64,000 nt of DNA from Deltaproteobacteria bacterium (GCA_947477565.1 CANJUR010000020.1:1-64000); one strand, 5' to 3'; positions 1 to 9,116 are shown, counted from the stretch's first letter. Notes: generated from the letters alone by a model not told the origin. Translations and numbers: made by a program.

Positions 1-970
1 CCCACCGGGCACCTTCAGCAACCACGCGACGCGCCTGTCCGCGAGTTCGCTCACCCGCCCTGACGCCACCGTCGGCCTCGCCACGTAGCGCAGCAGCCGC
101 TCGCGCCCTTCGTGATCCGTCGCGCCGATCACCACGCACGCGTGCAGGTTGAACCCCTCCCATGCGCCCACCTGGGCCTTCGGCGGTCGTCGCCCGTCGC
201 GCACCACGCCGTACTCGCCCCGCGCATGGGCCGCCCGCCGACACCCATCGAGCGCCTCGTCCCTCACGCCGTCGCGGTCCCCCGCTGCTTCGCCCGCCCG
301 CTCGAACGAGCACGCCTTCCAGGTCGGCCCCCGTCGCCGGCCGCGTCGCGACGAACACCGGCGTCGAGCCGTCCGTCGCGCAGCGCCACACGCCATCCGC
401 TGCGATGACATGCAGATGCACATGAAGATTGAGCGAACCACCTCCCCGATGAACAAACGTGATCGCCCCCGCTTCGACCTTCACCTCGTCGTTCCGTCCG
501 ATCCCGCTCGCCTCGCGGTACCCTCGGCGCAGCTCCTCGAAGAACACCCGCGACGCCAGCGTCAGCATCGCCGAATCGGCCGCGAGCACGTTCCGGAGCG
601 CGTACAGAACGCTCAGCACCCACTGCCGCAGCCGCACGTCCGGCAGCACCCGATCGCACACTGTCGCTGCGGTCTGGGACATCCGCCGCCCGCCGCACGA
701 CGGGCACACGCCGCGCCGTTTGCACGAGAACGCCACCAGCATGTCGTGGCCGCACCCGCCGCAGCGCGCCCTTCCGAAGCCGTGGGCCAGCACCCCGCAG
801 CGCAAATACCCGTAGAACTCCTCGACGACGTACCGCGGCAGCGCCCGTCCCGAGCGTTCTGCGGCGAACGCGAGGAAGGTCTCCAGGTGCTTCGCGACGA
901 GCGCGTGCAGCGTGGTCTGCGTCGGGTCGTGGCGCACGTACGCGCCCGCGGTGGTGGCGGCCGTAGCCAT
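1..970 (-). CDS. IS91-family transposase, 3' end beyond window
   Basis: Reading the minus strand from an ATG at 970 gives an open frame of 323 codons that runs off the left edge without a stop. It has the two parts of IS91 (Y2/HUH-like) transposases. A zinc-binding N-terminus carries CGGCGHD near residues 70-76 and CKRRGVCPSCGGRRM near 83-97. It is followed by a histidine motif H-V-H-L-H-V at 183-188, after a GAITFVHRGG stretch, in the place of the family's metal-binding HxH. The catalytic tyrosines would lie in the missing part. IS91 elements move by rolling-circle-like single-strand transfer without target duplication, so no inverted repeats are expected. The visible part has no frameshift, so the element may be intact. 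Confidence 0.85.
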   Translation of the reverse strand, partial: MATAATTAGAYVRHDPTQTTLHALVAKHLETFLAFAAERSGRALPRYVVEEFYGYLRCGVLAHGFGRARCGGCGHDMLVAFSCKRRGVCPSCGGRRMSQTAATVCDRVLPDVRLRQWVLSVLYALRNVLAADSAMLTLASRVFFEELRRGYREASGIGRNDEVKVEAGAITFVHRGGGSLNLHVHLHVIAADGVWRCATDGSTPVFVATRPATGADLEGVLVRAGGRSSGGPRRREGRGARWVSAGGPCAGRVRRGARRATTAEGPGGRMGGVQPARVRGDRRDGSRRARAAAALRGEADGGVRAGERTRGQARRVVAEGARW

Positions 971-1335
971 GAGCACCGCGGCCCTGAGCGAACGCGATGC
1001 CAGCGCTCACCCAGGCAGAAATCGCCGGAGAATCAGGGCATCTCGCGCCGATGGCACGGCCCGCCGCCACCCGCCGCCACCCCGCCGCCGCCATGGCGGC
1101 GGTCTTCGCGCCGACCTCGACGGCCTCCCGCTCGTTGTCCACCTCCCAGGCGCCGGGCACCCGACGTCGAGCCTCACGACCCATCGGCGTACTGGAAACT
1201 CAGCGCTCCGCCGATACGCGCGCCTCGACCTCCGCGACGACGCCCGCGCGGACGTAGTTCCCGACCCTGATGACCTCGTCGGCCTGCCGCTCTGCCCAGG
1301 GCATCGTCTGCGGCGGGGCTCATATCCGGGCGAGC
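971..1335. other. Intergenic region between transposase and Uma2 gene
   Basis: I see no convincing gene in these 365 bases. Open frames exist on both strands but are GC-driven and low in complexity (Arg/Pro/Ala strings). The stretch probably holds the 5' end of the IS91-type element and the 3' flank of the Uma2 gene. The exact end of the element cannot be set by eye. Confidence 0.5.
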
Positions 1336-2241
1336 CTACGGTTCGACGGAGAGGGCCTCGGTCGCCGAGCCGACGGACGTCGCGCGCGACAGCCAGCGCT
1401 GCAACGCCGCCGGGTCGTCGCACGACATCACGCGATCGCGAGCCTCGTCGGGGCAGTCGATGCCGCGCGCGCCGAGCACGGCCAGCACCGCCGCGCGCAG
1501 CCCCTTGAGCGCTTGATCGACCCTGGCCTCGGCCGCTTCGGCCTTCGCCTCGAGGTCTTCCACCATCCCGGTGAGCCGGCCGATGAGATCGTCCGATCCG
1601 ATGAGTTCTCCGATGCCGTAATAGAACCGCAGCGATCCCCCCTGGATCACCAGGTCGAGTCCCAGCACCGCCGAGCCGTATCGCCCCGCCTGCGGGACGA
1701 TGCGCTGGTAGCGCTGCGCGTTCGGTCCGACGAGCCGGTATCCGTGCATCTGCTGCCGCGCCCGGTCGTAGATGAAATACTCGGGGATTCCGAGGCGGGC
1801 GTAGCGCTCGACGTTCATCACGAGGTCCTTGTTGCGGTCGCCGCGATGGAGCACCTCCAGGACGAAGTCGAGGCCCTTGTGCTCATCGACCACCACCCAC
1901 GCCAGGCGCGGGTCGTCGTCGGGCTGCACAACATCGAGTGCCGCGAACACGTCCGGGGAGAACGCCTCCTCGCCCGGGTACATCACGGCCATCTCCTCGG
2001 CCAGGTACACGACGCGTCCAAGGGCCTTGAAGTGCAGTCCGAGCATGTCGAGGGCCCGCGTTTTCGCTCGCTTGTGGGGCCTCCCCTCGGACATCAGGTC
2101 GCGCGGATCGGACAGCGCCGCGAGCACCTTCAACTGCACCTGCTCCCGCTCGTCGACGGTCATCCGATGCCACTCCTGCTCGGTGGGAGCGATGGGGAGC
2201 GAGCCCGGCGCAGGCGCCAGCGGGGGAGCCTTGGTGGTCAT
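1336..2241 (-). CDS. Uma2-family (DUF820) putative endonuclease
   Basis: The 301-residue protein has the PD-(D/E)XK-like Uma2 layout. An N-terminal segment is followed by a conserved FSPDVF (the Asp of the nuclease core), then WVVVDE, LEVLHRGDRNKD and the family signature ERYARLGIPEYFIYD. The last ~80 residues form an Ala/Glu/Lys-rich predicted coiled coil around GRLTGMVEDLEAKAEAAEAR, common as a tail in this family. Uma2 proteins are often scattered in many copies in cyanobacteria and myxobacteria. Their biological role is unsettled, with restriction-like or transposon-linked roles proposed. Here the gene sits next to an IS91 transposase with no methylase partner. The ATG at 2241 matches the usual N-terminal length. 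Confidence 0.85.
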   Translation of the reverse strand: MTTKAPPLAPAPGSLPIAPTEQEWHRMTVDEREQVQLKVLAALSDPRDLMSEGRPHKRAKTRALDMLGLHFKALGRVVYLAEEMAVMYPGEEAFSPDVFAALDVVQPDDDPRLAWVVVDEHKGLDFVLEVLHRGDRNKDLVMNVERYARLGIPEYFIYDRARQQMHGYRLVGPNAQRYQRIVPQAGRYGSAVLGLDLVIQGGSLRFYYGIGELIGSDDLIGRLTGMVEDLEAKAEAAEARVDQALKGLRAAVLAVLGARGIDCPDEARDRVMSCDDPAALQRWLSRATSVGSATEALSVEP

Positions 2242-2289
2242 GGCCGCATCCTAGCGCGCAGATCAGCCAGGAGTCCGCGTGTCCCTCTT

Positions 2290-4671
2290 TCAGCGCCGTC
2301 GTCGCCGTCGCCCCACCGCGATCAGGGCCGCGGCCCACCCCAGGGCCCACGCTCGCTTCGCGCCCTCGTTTGTCGCCGTCCGGCAGCCGCAGCCTGCAGC
2401 CCCATCGTTGCGCATCCCGCCGTCGGCGCTGCCTCCGCCGTCCATCGTCGTCGCGCCCGCGTCGCTGCCTGCATCGAACGGCAGCGGGCCCACCCCGGCG
2501 TCCGTGACCGGCGCATAGAACGTCCCGCCCGCTCCGAGCGTCCCTTCGTAGAGCGGCGCGCCTCGGGAATCGGTCACGCGAATCTCACCGGTGGTCATCC
2601 CGGTGCGCGCGAAGAGGACGGTGTAGGTGCGGCTCCCGTCTGGGTCCACGACGCGCAACCCGACGCGACCGTTTTCCTCGACGAGGGTGGACATCGGCAG
2701 CGTTGAGCGCCCCGCCTGGCCGACGTCGAGCAGGTGCAGGAAGTACTCGCGGGCTTCTGGCGCCGCGGACTGGTCTTCCACTCTCGCGCCTCGCGCCTCG
2801 TTGCCTGAAAGCAACGGCGAGAGGTCCATTCCATCGATGACGAACCCCTCCACGAGTCTTTGCGTTCCCGAAGTTGGCAGCAGTCTTCGCCCGAGCAGCC
2901 GAGCGTCGCGACCGTCGATGGTGAAGGTGTCGAGCGTTGGAAACAGCGGGCGCGTCGGTCCATGCAGGACGAAGCGCTTCACGAAGGTCGGGTCTGTTGA
3001 CTCGACGCGATCGAAAAGAACGACGAGTTCGGGGCGCAGGAAGACAAGCTGACGAGTGACTTCGCGCACCTTCGCGACGTTGCCCTCGGAGGCAAATGCG
3101 ACGCTGTTGTAGGCGCGGGTGCTATCGCACGCCGCGTAGTCGTGGAAGCGCGACGCCTCGAAGGCGGTGACCCCACCGGTCTCGAACTGCGCGCCGTTTG
3201 TGAGGTTGTTTCGGTACTCTTCGAGTGTGCGTCGGCCGCCCGCGGCGTAGGCGAGCGAGCGCTGCCCGCCGTCGTTGATCCGCGGGAGCATCCGGTTGTT
3301 GGGAAACAGCTCGCCGGGTCGGGTGACGGTGACGACGTTGCTGTGGACTGAGCGCTGCGCAGACCAGTTGATCCAGTGGGCGGTCTCGAAGCCGTCGTAG
3401 GTCCCGGTGCTGATGGCGAGTGGGTTGCGTCGAAAGATCTGGAAGCTCCCCGTTTCCAGGTGTTGCCGGGTGGAGAACCAATCGCCGCACGAGAGGCTCA
3501 CCCACGTGGCGTCGGTGTCATCCCAGCTCGATCGCATGACCACGACGTCCTCGGAGGTGGCGCCGAGGTGTGCGGCGAGCGGAAGCGATTCGCGAGCCGG
3601 GGCGGCGGGGCGTTCGGGTGAATAGAACACCAGCTGTTGCCACATCTCTGCGCCGTTGTAGTCGGTCGCGGCGGGCAGTCGTCGGGTGGCCTCGGCGGCG
3701 AGTCCTTGCGCGATGGGCGAGCCGGTTCCCCAGGCCAGCAGGTCGAGCACGGGGCGCAGCTGGTTGGCGGGCGAGAGTTGTGCGTCCGTGGAGTCACCGA
3801 AGGCTGCAAAGCGGAAGTCGGGTCTCAGGACATAGGCGAGGTATCGGAGCGAGAGCCCGAAGGCATCGCCGTGGGTGCGGGCGTGCGCGAAGAGGTCTTC
3901 GTCCGTCGCGGTGGTCCATGCGGCGGCGAGTAGCGCGGCGTTGCGGAGGGCGGTGCCGGTGAACCATCCGGGGCCTTCGTGCCACCAGCCGCGGGTGTAC
4001 GCGAGCGCCGGGAGAAGCTGTGTCTTCCAGCGGGTGTCGGCGTATGCGAGGTACCGACGAACGTCTGCCTCGGGCAACGTGCTGGCGCCGCTCAGGGCGA
4101 GCGCGGCAATACCCACCGTGGCGCAGTGCGCGTAGGCCTCGGCGGAGAAGATGTCCGCGGGTTCGTGACTGACGGACCACTCCGCGTAGCTACGGAGGTA
4201 GGCCTCGAGGGTGCCGCGGTCTTCTGCGGGGAGCACTGCGTAGAGCCAGTCGTAGGCGACGGCGAGTTGGCGCACTGCACGGGCGTTGGTGATGTATTGG
4301 CCCGCGGGGTCGCCGCGGTCCACGAAGGCGCCAACCTGCGCGATCTGCTCCCGCAATACTTGCAAGGTGGCGGGTTCTTGATAGAGGACGTAGCGGGTGG
4401 CGAGCGCGATGAGTGGGTGCTCGACGTTGCGGAATGGAACAGTCCCCGGCAGCGGCAGCGGCGGTGCGGCGGTGCGGCAGGCGCGCGCGTACTGGGAGCT
4501 GCTCGCCTCGCAGCGGGCGACCATCGTGGCCGGGGAGATCCCCCGTCGCCCGTCCGCCACCATGAACAACCGCGGGTGCACCGCGCGCACGATTGGCTGC
4601 GCCGAGGCGACGACGGGAGCGGCTACGGAGAGGGCGAGGAAGACGAGCGACGCGCGGCGGAATCGGGACAT
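2290..4671 (-). CDS. Secreted heparinase II/III-like protein with MYXO-CTERM tail
   Basis: The chosen ATG gives a 793-residue protein starting with a clean signal peptide (MSRFRR, hydrophobic core, cleavage near ASA-QP). An upstream in-frame start would put 40 charged residues before it. The first half is the alpha/alpha-toroid expected of heparinase II/III-like polysaccharide lyases (YDWLYAVLP, WWHEGPGWFTGT). The second half is beta-rich and includes RSSWDDTDATWVSLSCGDW and QHLETGSFQIF, matching the conserved HxxxxGSF region of these enzymes. A Gly/Asp/Ala-rich linker leads to the last 34 residues: GCGCR, a hydrophobic helix and a run of arginines, i.e. a MYXO-CTERM surface-sorting signal. 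It probably degrades uronic-acid polysaccharides at or outside the cell surface; the substrate is unknown. Confidence 0.82.
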   Translation of the reverse strand: MSRFRRASLVFLALSVAAPVVASAQPIVRAVHPRLFMVADGRRGISPATMVARCEASSSQYARACRTAAPPLPLPGTVPFRNVEHPLIALATRYVLYQEPATLQVLREQIAQVGAFVDRGDPAGQYITNARAVRQLAVAYDWLYAVLPAEDRGTLEAYLRSYAEWSVSHEPADIFSAEAYAHCATVGIAALALSGASTLPEADVRRYLAYADTRWKTQLLPALAYTRGWWHEGPGWFTGTALRNAALLAAAWTTATDEDLFAHARTHGDAFGLSLRYLAYVLRPDFRFAAFGDSTDAQLSPANQLRPVLDLLAWGTGSPIAQGLAAEATRRLPAATDYNGAEMWQQLVFYSPERPAAPARESLPLAAHLGATSEDVVVMRSSWDDTDATWVSLSCGDWFSTRQHLETGSFQIFRRNPLAISTGTYDGFETAHWINWSAQRSVHSNVVTVTRPGELFPNNRMLPRINDGGQRSLAYAAGGRRTLEEYRNNLTNGAQFETGGVTAFEASRFHDYAACDSTRAYNSVAFASEGNVAKVREVTRQLVFLRPELVVLFDRVESTDPTFVKRFVLHGPTRPLFPTLDTFTIDGRDARLLGRRLLPTSGTQRLVEGFVIDGMDLSPLLSGNEARGARVEDQSAAPEAREYFLHLLDVGQAGRSTLPMSTLVEENGRVGLRVVDPDGSRTYTVLFARTGMTTGEIRVTDSRGAPLYEGTLGAGGTFYAPVTDAGVGPLPFDAGSDAGATTMDGGGSADGGMRNDGAAGCGCRTATNEGAKRAWALGWAAALIAVGRRRRRR

Positions 4672-4712
4672 CACACGGTTCCCGAACGATGGCACAGGGC
4701 GGGCGTCCCGGG

Positions 4713-5675
4713 CTACGGGTGCTGTGAGGGGTTCGCGGTGACGGTGAGTTGGTACGGGCGCGACTCGTTCTCGCGGAAGGTCCCGACCCACACCTGGTAG
4801 AGTCCTGCGGGGAAGTTTCCTTCGAGTGCGGGGTTGAGCGAAGAATAGCTGTCGTCGTTGCAGAGCACCTGGCCGTCGGGGCGTCGCATGATGAGTGTCG
4901 AGTCCGACGCGGAGACCACGTACATTCGCAAGAAGTCCATCGGCTGCGCGACAAGCACCACGTGGCTGGGCGGACCCTGGAAAAAGCCGCTGCAGACGCC
5001 CTGGCCGACGATTCCCTGAGCGCCGAGTGCGCCGCCATTGCGACCACGCACCGAGCGGGTGACGAAGTTGCCCCCGACCATCATCCGGCCGAAGAGCGGG
5101 GCTCCGCTGAAGTCGAGGGCCCCGAGCGCGCTGGTATCGCCTTGCGGCTGCACGGGCATCTGGGGTTGGAAGGGCATCTGGGGCTGCACGGGCACCTGCG
5201 GGCGCATCCCGTTGTTGTCCGGCGTGGTGCTCTGTAGCTCGCTCATGAGCAGCTGAAACGGTGCCGGTCCGGACTGCGAGTACGTGCCCACGTATACGTC
5301 ATAGCGGCCCGGCGGGAGCGCCTGGAGATCGAGGCCCGGGACGTTGCCGTAGGTGTCATCGGCGCACCACGTCTGGTTGGTTCCACGCACCATCAGGGTG
5401 AGGTCTGCGCCGGCGACGGGCTGCGCGATGACGCGGAGGAAGTTGAACCCCGTGGGGGTCTGGATGATCTGCTGCGGCGCACTGGGAATGAACCCCCGAC
5501 AGTTGCCGGGCGCTCCGGGAACCGACTGCGCTTGCACGGGTCCGCCGGCCATGCCACCTGCCCGCCGTGGGTCGGGCACGAAGCCCGCGTTGAGTTGCAC
5601 CACCTGCGCGATGGCAGGGGAGGGGAGGGCCTGCGCGGCGGACAGAAGCAGTGCGACAAAGCTCGGTCGGTTCAT
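4713..5675 (-). CDS. Secreted protein with two PPC-like beta-sandwich domains
   Basis: The 320-residue protein starts MNRPSF with a signal peptide ending near AIA-Q. Two homologous domains follow: one around residues 60-150 (TWCADDTYGNVPGLDLQALPPGRYDVYVGTY) and one around 215-315 (VLCNDDSYSSLNPALEGNFPAGLYQVWVGTF). Both show the D-D-Y/S...G-Y-V-W-V-G-T pattern typical of bacterial pre-peptidase C-terminal (PPC)-like domains. A Pro/Gln-rich linker with repeated PQMP units joins them. No catalytic domain is present, so a binding or structural role in the periplasm or outside the cell is likely. It lies 41 bases downstream-in-opposite order to the heparinase-like gene on the same strand and may be co-transcribed with it. 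Confidence 0.65.
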   Translation of the reverse strand: MNRPSFVALLLSAAQALPSPAIAQVVQLNAGFVPDPRRAGGMAGGPVQAQSVPGAPGNCRGFIPSAPQQIIQTPTGFNFLRVIAQPVAGADLTLMVRGTNQTWCADDTYGNVPGLDLQALPPGRYDVYVGTYSQSGPAPFQLLMSELQSTTPDNNGMRPQVPVQPQMPFQPQMPVQPQGDTSALGALDFSGAPLFGRMMVGGNFVTRSVRGRNGGALGAQGIVGQGVCSGFFQGPPSHVVLVAQPMDFLRMYVVSASDSTLIMRRPDGQVLCNDDSYSSLNPALEGNFPAGLYQVWVGTFRENESRPYQLTVTANPSQHP

Positions 5676-5735
5676 TGGGAGTCTCCGGCGTCCGTGGAGT
5701 GGAGCGAATGGACGTGTAGCTGGCCTACCCGTAAA

Positions 5736-5751
5736 CGATCCTCCGGGATCG
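5736..5751. promoter_or_regulatory. Small palindrome in divergent promoter region before argB
   Basis: The 214 bases between the PPC-protein gene (minus) and argB (plus) must hold both promoters. The only clear symmetric element is CGATCC-TCCG-GGATCG (6-base arms, 4-base loop). It does not resemble an ArgR box. It could be an operator or chance in GC-rich DNA. Confidence 0.25.
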
Positions 5752-5889
5752 CGGCGGTGCGGGTCAAGGGCGTCTGATCGCGGCGGCATACGAGTGCTCC
5801 CGCGCGCCGATTCAATCCCCATCCGGGGTGGGTGCGGCGCAGGCCCCGAGCGCTTGTGCGGACGCTATGGATCTCGTAGAAGCGCGCGC

Positions 5890-6762
5890 GTGGAAACCGC
5901 TGTTGAGAAGGCCAGGGTGCTCCTGGAGGCGATGCCGTTTATCCGGCGCTTCCAGGGCCGTACGTTTGTGATCAAGTACGGCGGTCACGCCATGGTTGCG
6001 CCGGAGCTCAAAGAGAGTTTCGCCAAGGACGTGTGTCTGCTGAAATACATCGGCATCAACGTGGTGGTCGTGCACGGCGGCGGTCCGCAGATCAGCACGA
6101 TGCTGAAGCAGTCCGGGGTGCAGTCGCGCTTCGTCGATGGTCTGCGCGTGACCGACGACGCCGCGATGGAGGTCGTCGAGATGGTTCTCGCCGGGTCCAT
6201 CAATCAGGACATCGTGTCGCTCATTTGTCGGCACGGCGGCCGCGCGGTGGGGCTCTCGGGCAAGGACGACGGCTTCGTTCTGGCCGATCGCGTCGCGCCA
6301 TACGTCACCCGCGACGGCGAGACCGTCGACCTCGGTCGGGTCGGCGAGGTGCGCCACGTCACGCCCGACGTGGTGGTCGAGCTCACCCGCGCGGGATTCA
6401 TCCCGGTCATCGCGCCCATCGGCGTAGACGAGCACGGCGCGTCGCTCAACCTCAACGCCGACACTGCGGCGGGCAAGGTGGCCGAGGCACTGCGCGCAGA
6501 GAAGCTGATCTTGTTGACGGATGTGGAGGGCGTGCGCGGCGCAGATGGCACCTTCGCGAGTTCCCTCAACAGCGCCACCGCCCGGGAGTGGATCGCTGAC
6601 CGCGTCATCGACGGCGGCATGATCCCGAAGGTGGAGTGTGCGCTCGACGCGATCGCCGGGGGCGTTCGCAAGGTGCACATCCTCGACGGCCGCCGCGCCC
6701 ATGCGGTGCTGCTCGAGATCTTCACCAACGACGGTGTCGGCACGGAGATCGTTCGGGGATGA
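5890..6762 (+). CDS. argB: Acetylglutamate kinase
   Basis: This enzyme phosphorylates N-acetyl-L-glutamate with ATP, the committed step of arginine synthesis. The 290-residue protein has the amino-acid-kinase core: IKYGGHAM near residues 28-34, VVHGGGPQI near 60-68, LNLNADTAAG near 190-199 and GGMIPKVE near 243-250. The start is a GTG, since no in-frame ATG lies upstream. It keeps the N-terminal helix (VEKARVLLEAMPFIRRF) which in this family goes with hexameric, arginine-inhibited enzymes, so feedback inhibition by arginine is a reasonable inference. It heads an operon; its stop overlaps the next start as ATGA. Confidence 0.95.
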   Translation: METAVEKARVLLEAMPFIRRFQGRTFVIKYGGHAMVAPELKESFAKDVCLLKYIGINVVVVHGGGPQISTMLKQSGVQSRFVDGLRVTDDAAMEVVEMVLAGSINQDIVSLICRHGGRAVGLSGKDDGFVLADRVAPYVTRDGETVDLGRVGEVRHVTPDVVVELTRAGFIPVIAPIGVDEHGASLNLNADTAAGKVAEALRAEKLILLTDVEGVRGADGTFASSLNSATAREWIADRVIDGGMIPKVECALDAIAGGVRKVHILDGRRAHAVLLEIFTNDGVGTEIVRG

Positions 6763-7007
6763 GCGACCCGCTCGCTGGCGTCCCTTCCGAGGCCGTCGAC
6801 CGGGCGCTCGCGGAGAGCGCTGACGAGATGGGACTGCCCGAGTACTACAGCTCCTGCGTGCGGCCGCTGCTGCGGATGCCGCGGACGCAATGGCCGCAGT
6901 GCTGCAACGGCGGCTGCGATCCGTGCAGTGAGACCCTGCGTCGGGTGGCCGCGGGGACGCTGGCGCGGCTCGGGATAACGGTGCTAGAGCGAAGCGATAA
7001 TGGCTGA
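6759..7007 (+). CDS. Small Cys-rich protein inside the arginine operon
   Basis: This 82-residue ORF begins in the ATGA that ends argB and overlaps the argD start by eight bases, so it must be translated with the operon. It is acidic at the N-terminus (VDRALAESADEMG) and then has a compact cysteine cluster, SSC near residue 32 and QCCNGGCDPC near 47-56, resembling a metal site. The rest is an amphipathic helix (ETLRRVAAGTLARLG). The CC-x3-C-x2-C pattern recalls the small Oxidored-like proteins (CCGSGCxxC), but the match is local. Function unknown; regulation of, or metal or redox association with, arginine enzymes is speculation. Confidence 0.75.
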   Translation: MSDPLAGVPSEAVDRALAESADEMGLPEYYSSCVRPLLRMPRTQWPQCCNGGCDPCSETLRRVAAGTLARLGITVLERSDNG

Positions 7008-8217
7008 CACCAATGCGTTATTGGCGCTCGCTGGGCGTCACTTGTTGAAGACGTACAAGCAACCCCCACTGGTCATGGCTCGCGGTGAGGGGTGCCGCCT
7101 CTACGACACGGAGGGCAAGTCTTACCTGGACTTGTATGCAGGCATCGCGGTGTGCGTGCTTGGTCACGCGCACCCGGCGCTGGTGAAGGCGCTCACGGAG
7201 CAGGCCGCGCGCCTCGGGCACATCGCCAACCTGTACTACAACGACCGGCAGATCGAGCTCGCTGCGCAGCTTTGCGCGCGCACGGGCATGGATCGGGTGT
7301 TCCTCACCAACAGCGGTACTGAGGCCAACGAGGGGGCGCTGAAGTTGTCGCGGCGTTGGTTCTTCACCCAGGGCGAACCTGAGCGAATGGACATCGTGGC
7401 GACGTGGAGTTCGTTTCACGGTCGCTCGATGGGTGCCATGGCGATGACGGGCACGCCGAAGTACTGGGAGGGCTTCGGGCCGCGTCTGCAGGGTGTCTCG
7501 CAGGTGAAGTACGGCGACCTTGAGGCCATGCGTCGGCGCGTCAACGACCGCACTGCGGCGATCATCGTCGAGCCGGTGCAGGGCGAGGGCGGCGTTTTGC
7601 CGGCCCCGGCGGGCTACCTTCAGGGGTTGCGCGATCTCTGCGACGCGACCGGCACGCTGCTCATCATTGATGAGATTCAGACTGGCGTCGGGCGGAGCGG
7701 GATGTACCTCGCGGTGCAACACGATGGAATCGTCCCTGACGTGCTTACGCTCGCGAAGGGCCTTGCCGGGGGCGTGCCCATCGGGGCTTTCCTGGTGCGC
7801 GAGAAGTACGCTGACGCGTTGGTGCCGGGCACCCACGGCAGCACCTTTGGCGGCAACCCGTTGGCGTGCGCGGCGGGGCTCGCGGTGCTGGAGACGCTCG
7901 ACCGAGAGGGGCTCATCGAGGGCGCGGCCGCGAAGGGAACCTACTTCCTCTCGAAGCTTGAAGCCTTCGCGGTGAAGTACCCCGCGCTGGTCAAGGGAGC
8001 GCGCGGGCGCGGCCTCCTCTGCGGCCTCGTGCTGACCGACCACGTCGAGGCCCGCGAGGTGCTCGGCGCGCTGCGCGACCGGGGAGTTCTCATCGCTCAG
8101 GCGGGCGACCACGTACTGCGGTTCGCGCCGCCGCTGATCGTGACCGAGGCAGAGCTTGATGAGGGCCTCGCGGCACTCGACGGGGTGTTGGCAGACCTTG
8201 CGAGTCGTGCCGGATGA
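7000..8217 (+). CDS. argD: Acetylornithine aminotransferase
   Basis: A PLP-dependent class-III aminotransferase of 405 residues that converts N-acetylglutamate semialdehyde to N2-acetylornithine with glutamate as donor. Landmarks: LDLYAGIAVCVLGHAHP near residue 45, SGTEANEGALKLSRRW for phosphate binding, FHGRSMGAMAMTG, IVEPVQGEGG, IIDEIQTGVGR with the PLP-ring Asp, and the Schiff-base lysine in TLAKGLAGGVPIGA. Length and motif spacing are normal. The ATG overlaps the preceding Cys-rich ORF, and its stop overlaps the argF start (ATGA), so translational coupling is likely through the whole set. A related ornithine/GABA aminotransferase is less likely given the argB/argF context. Confidence 0.95.
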   Translation: MADTNALLALAGRHLLKTYKQPPLVMARGEGCRLYDTEGKSYLDLYAGIAVCVLGHAHPALVKALTEQAARLGHIANLYYNDRQIELAAQLCARTGMDRVFLTNSGTEANEGALKLSRRWFFTQGEPERMDIVATWSSFHGRSMGAMAMTGTPKYWEGFGPRLQGVSQVKYGDLEAMRRRVNDRTAAIIVEPVQGEGGVLPAPAGYLQGLRDLCDATGTLLIIDEIQTGVGRSGMYLAVQHDGIVPDVLTLAKGLAGGVPIGAFLVREKYADALVPGTHGSTFGGNPLACAAGLAVLETLDREGLIEGAAAKGTYFLSKLEAFAVKYPALVKGARGRGLLCGLVLTDHVEAREVLGALRDRGVLIAQAGDHVLRFAPPLIVTEAELDEGLAALDGVLADLASRAG

Positions 8218-9116
8218 ACCCGAAGTTGAAGCGCGATTTTCTCCGGGTTGCTGACCTGACCACGGAGGAGTTGAGCCACCTGCTCGCGCACGCCGGCGCG
8301 ATGAAAAACGAGCGCCATCACGGCGCCGTTCGGCGACCCCTTGAGGGGCGCAGCGTGGCGTTGATCTTCGAGAAGCCATCGACGCGCACGCGGGTCTCTT
8401 TTGAGGTCGGAGCCTTCGAGCTTGGCGCGCACCCGGTGGTGCTTAGTTCGCGGGACATGCAACTGGGGCGGGGCGAGTCCATCGCGGACACGGCGCGCAC
8501 GTTGTCGCGGTACGTGCACGCCATCGTGCTGCGCACCGCCGGGCACGATCGCATCGAAGCGCTCGCTGCCGCCGCGTCGGTGCCGGTCATCAACGCGCTG
8601 ACCGACGATCACCACCCGTGTCAGATTCTGGCTGATTTGATGACGGTTCGCGAGCGCAAGGGGACGCTTGAAAGTCTTCGCTACGCGTGGATCGGTGACG
8701 CCAACAACGTCGCCCGCAGCTGGGTCGAGGCGGCCGAGCGGTTTGGCCTTGCGCTCACCGTGGCGTCGCCGGAGGGCTACGGTTTCCACGCAAACGAGCT
8801 CCCGCCCAACGTGCGGCAGGTGGTCGATCCGCGGGAGGCCGCGCGGGGCGCCGACGTGGTGATCACGGATGTGTGGGCGTCCATGGGGCAGGAGGGCGAC
8901 GCGGTGGCTCGGCGCGCTGCTTTCGCGGGCTATCAGGTCAATCGCGATCTGTTGGTCGAGGCGAACCCCGATCCGCTGGTGTTGCATTGTCTGCCGGCGC
9001 ACCGCGGGGAGGAGATCGACGCGGCGCTGATCGACGGCTCTGACACGGCGGTCTGGGACGAAGCGGAGAACCGACTGCACGCCCAGAAGGCGCTGCTTGA
9101 GTTCTTGATGCTCTAG
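8214..9116 (+). CDS. argF: Ornithine carbamoyltransferase
   Basis: Transfers the carbamoyl group of carbamoyl phosphate to ornithine, giving citrulline. The 300-residue protein shows the carbamoyl-phosphate loop EKPSTRTRVSFE near residue 53, SRDMQLGRGESIADTARTLSRY, the HHPCQ motif near 137-141 (ADLMT following), the ornithine-side VWASMGQE and the HCLPAHRGEEI motif near 263-273 with its catalytic Cys. All hallmark residues are present, and the length fits anabolic OTCases. It is the last gene of the operon; argG/argH are not in this window. Confidence 0.95.
   Translation: MNPKLKRDFLRVADLTTEELSHLLAHAGAMKNERHHGAVRRPLEGRSVALIFEKPSTRTRVSFEVGAFELGAHPVVLSSRDMQLGRGESIADTARTLSRYVHAIVLRTAGHDRIEALAAAASVPVINALTDDHHPCQILADLMTVRERKGTLESLRYAWIGDANNVARSWVEAAERFGLALTVASPEGYGFHANELPPNVRQVVDPREAARGADVVITDVWASMGQEGDAVARRAAFAGYQVNRDLLVEANPDPLVLHCLPAHRGEEIDAALIDGSDTAVWDEAENRLHAQKALLEFLML

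Noticed and set aside
264-1184. 306-codon frame on the minus strand overlapping the transposase
   Set aside because: Out-of-frame shadow of the IS91 transposase; the true frame has the zinc and histidine motifs and starts at 970.
7018-8379. 453-codon open frame antisense to argD
   Set aside because: It lies opposite a fully typical ArgD; GC-rich third positions keep the antisense frame open. No domain or signal recognised.
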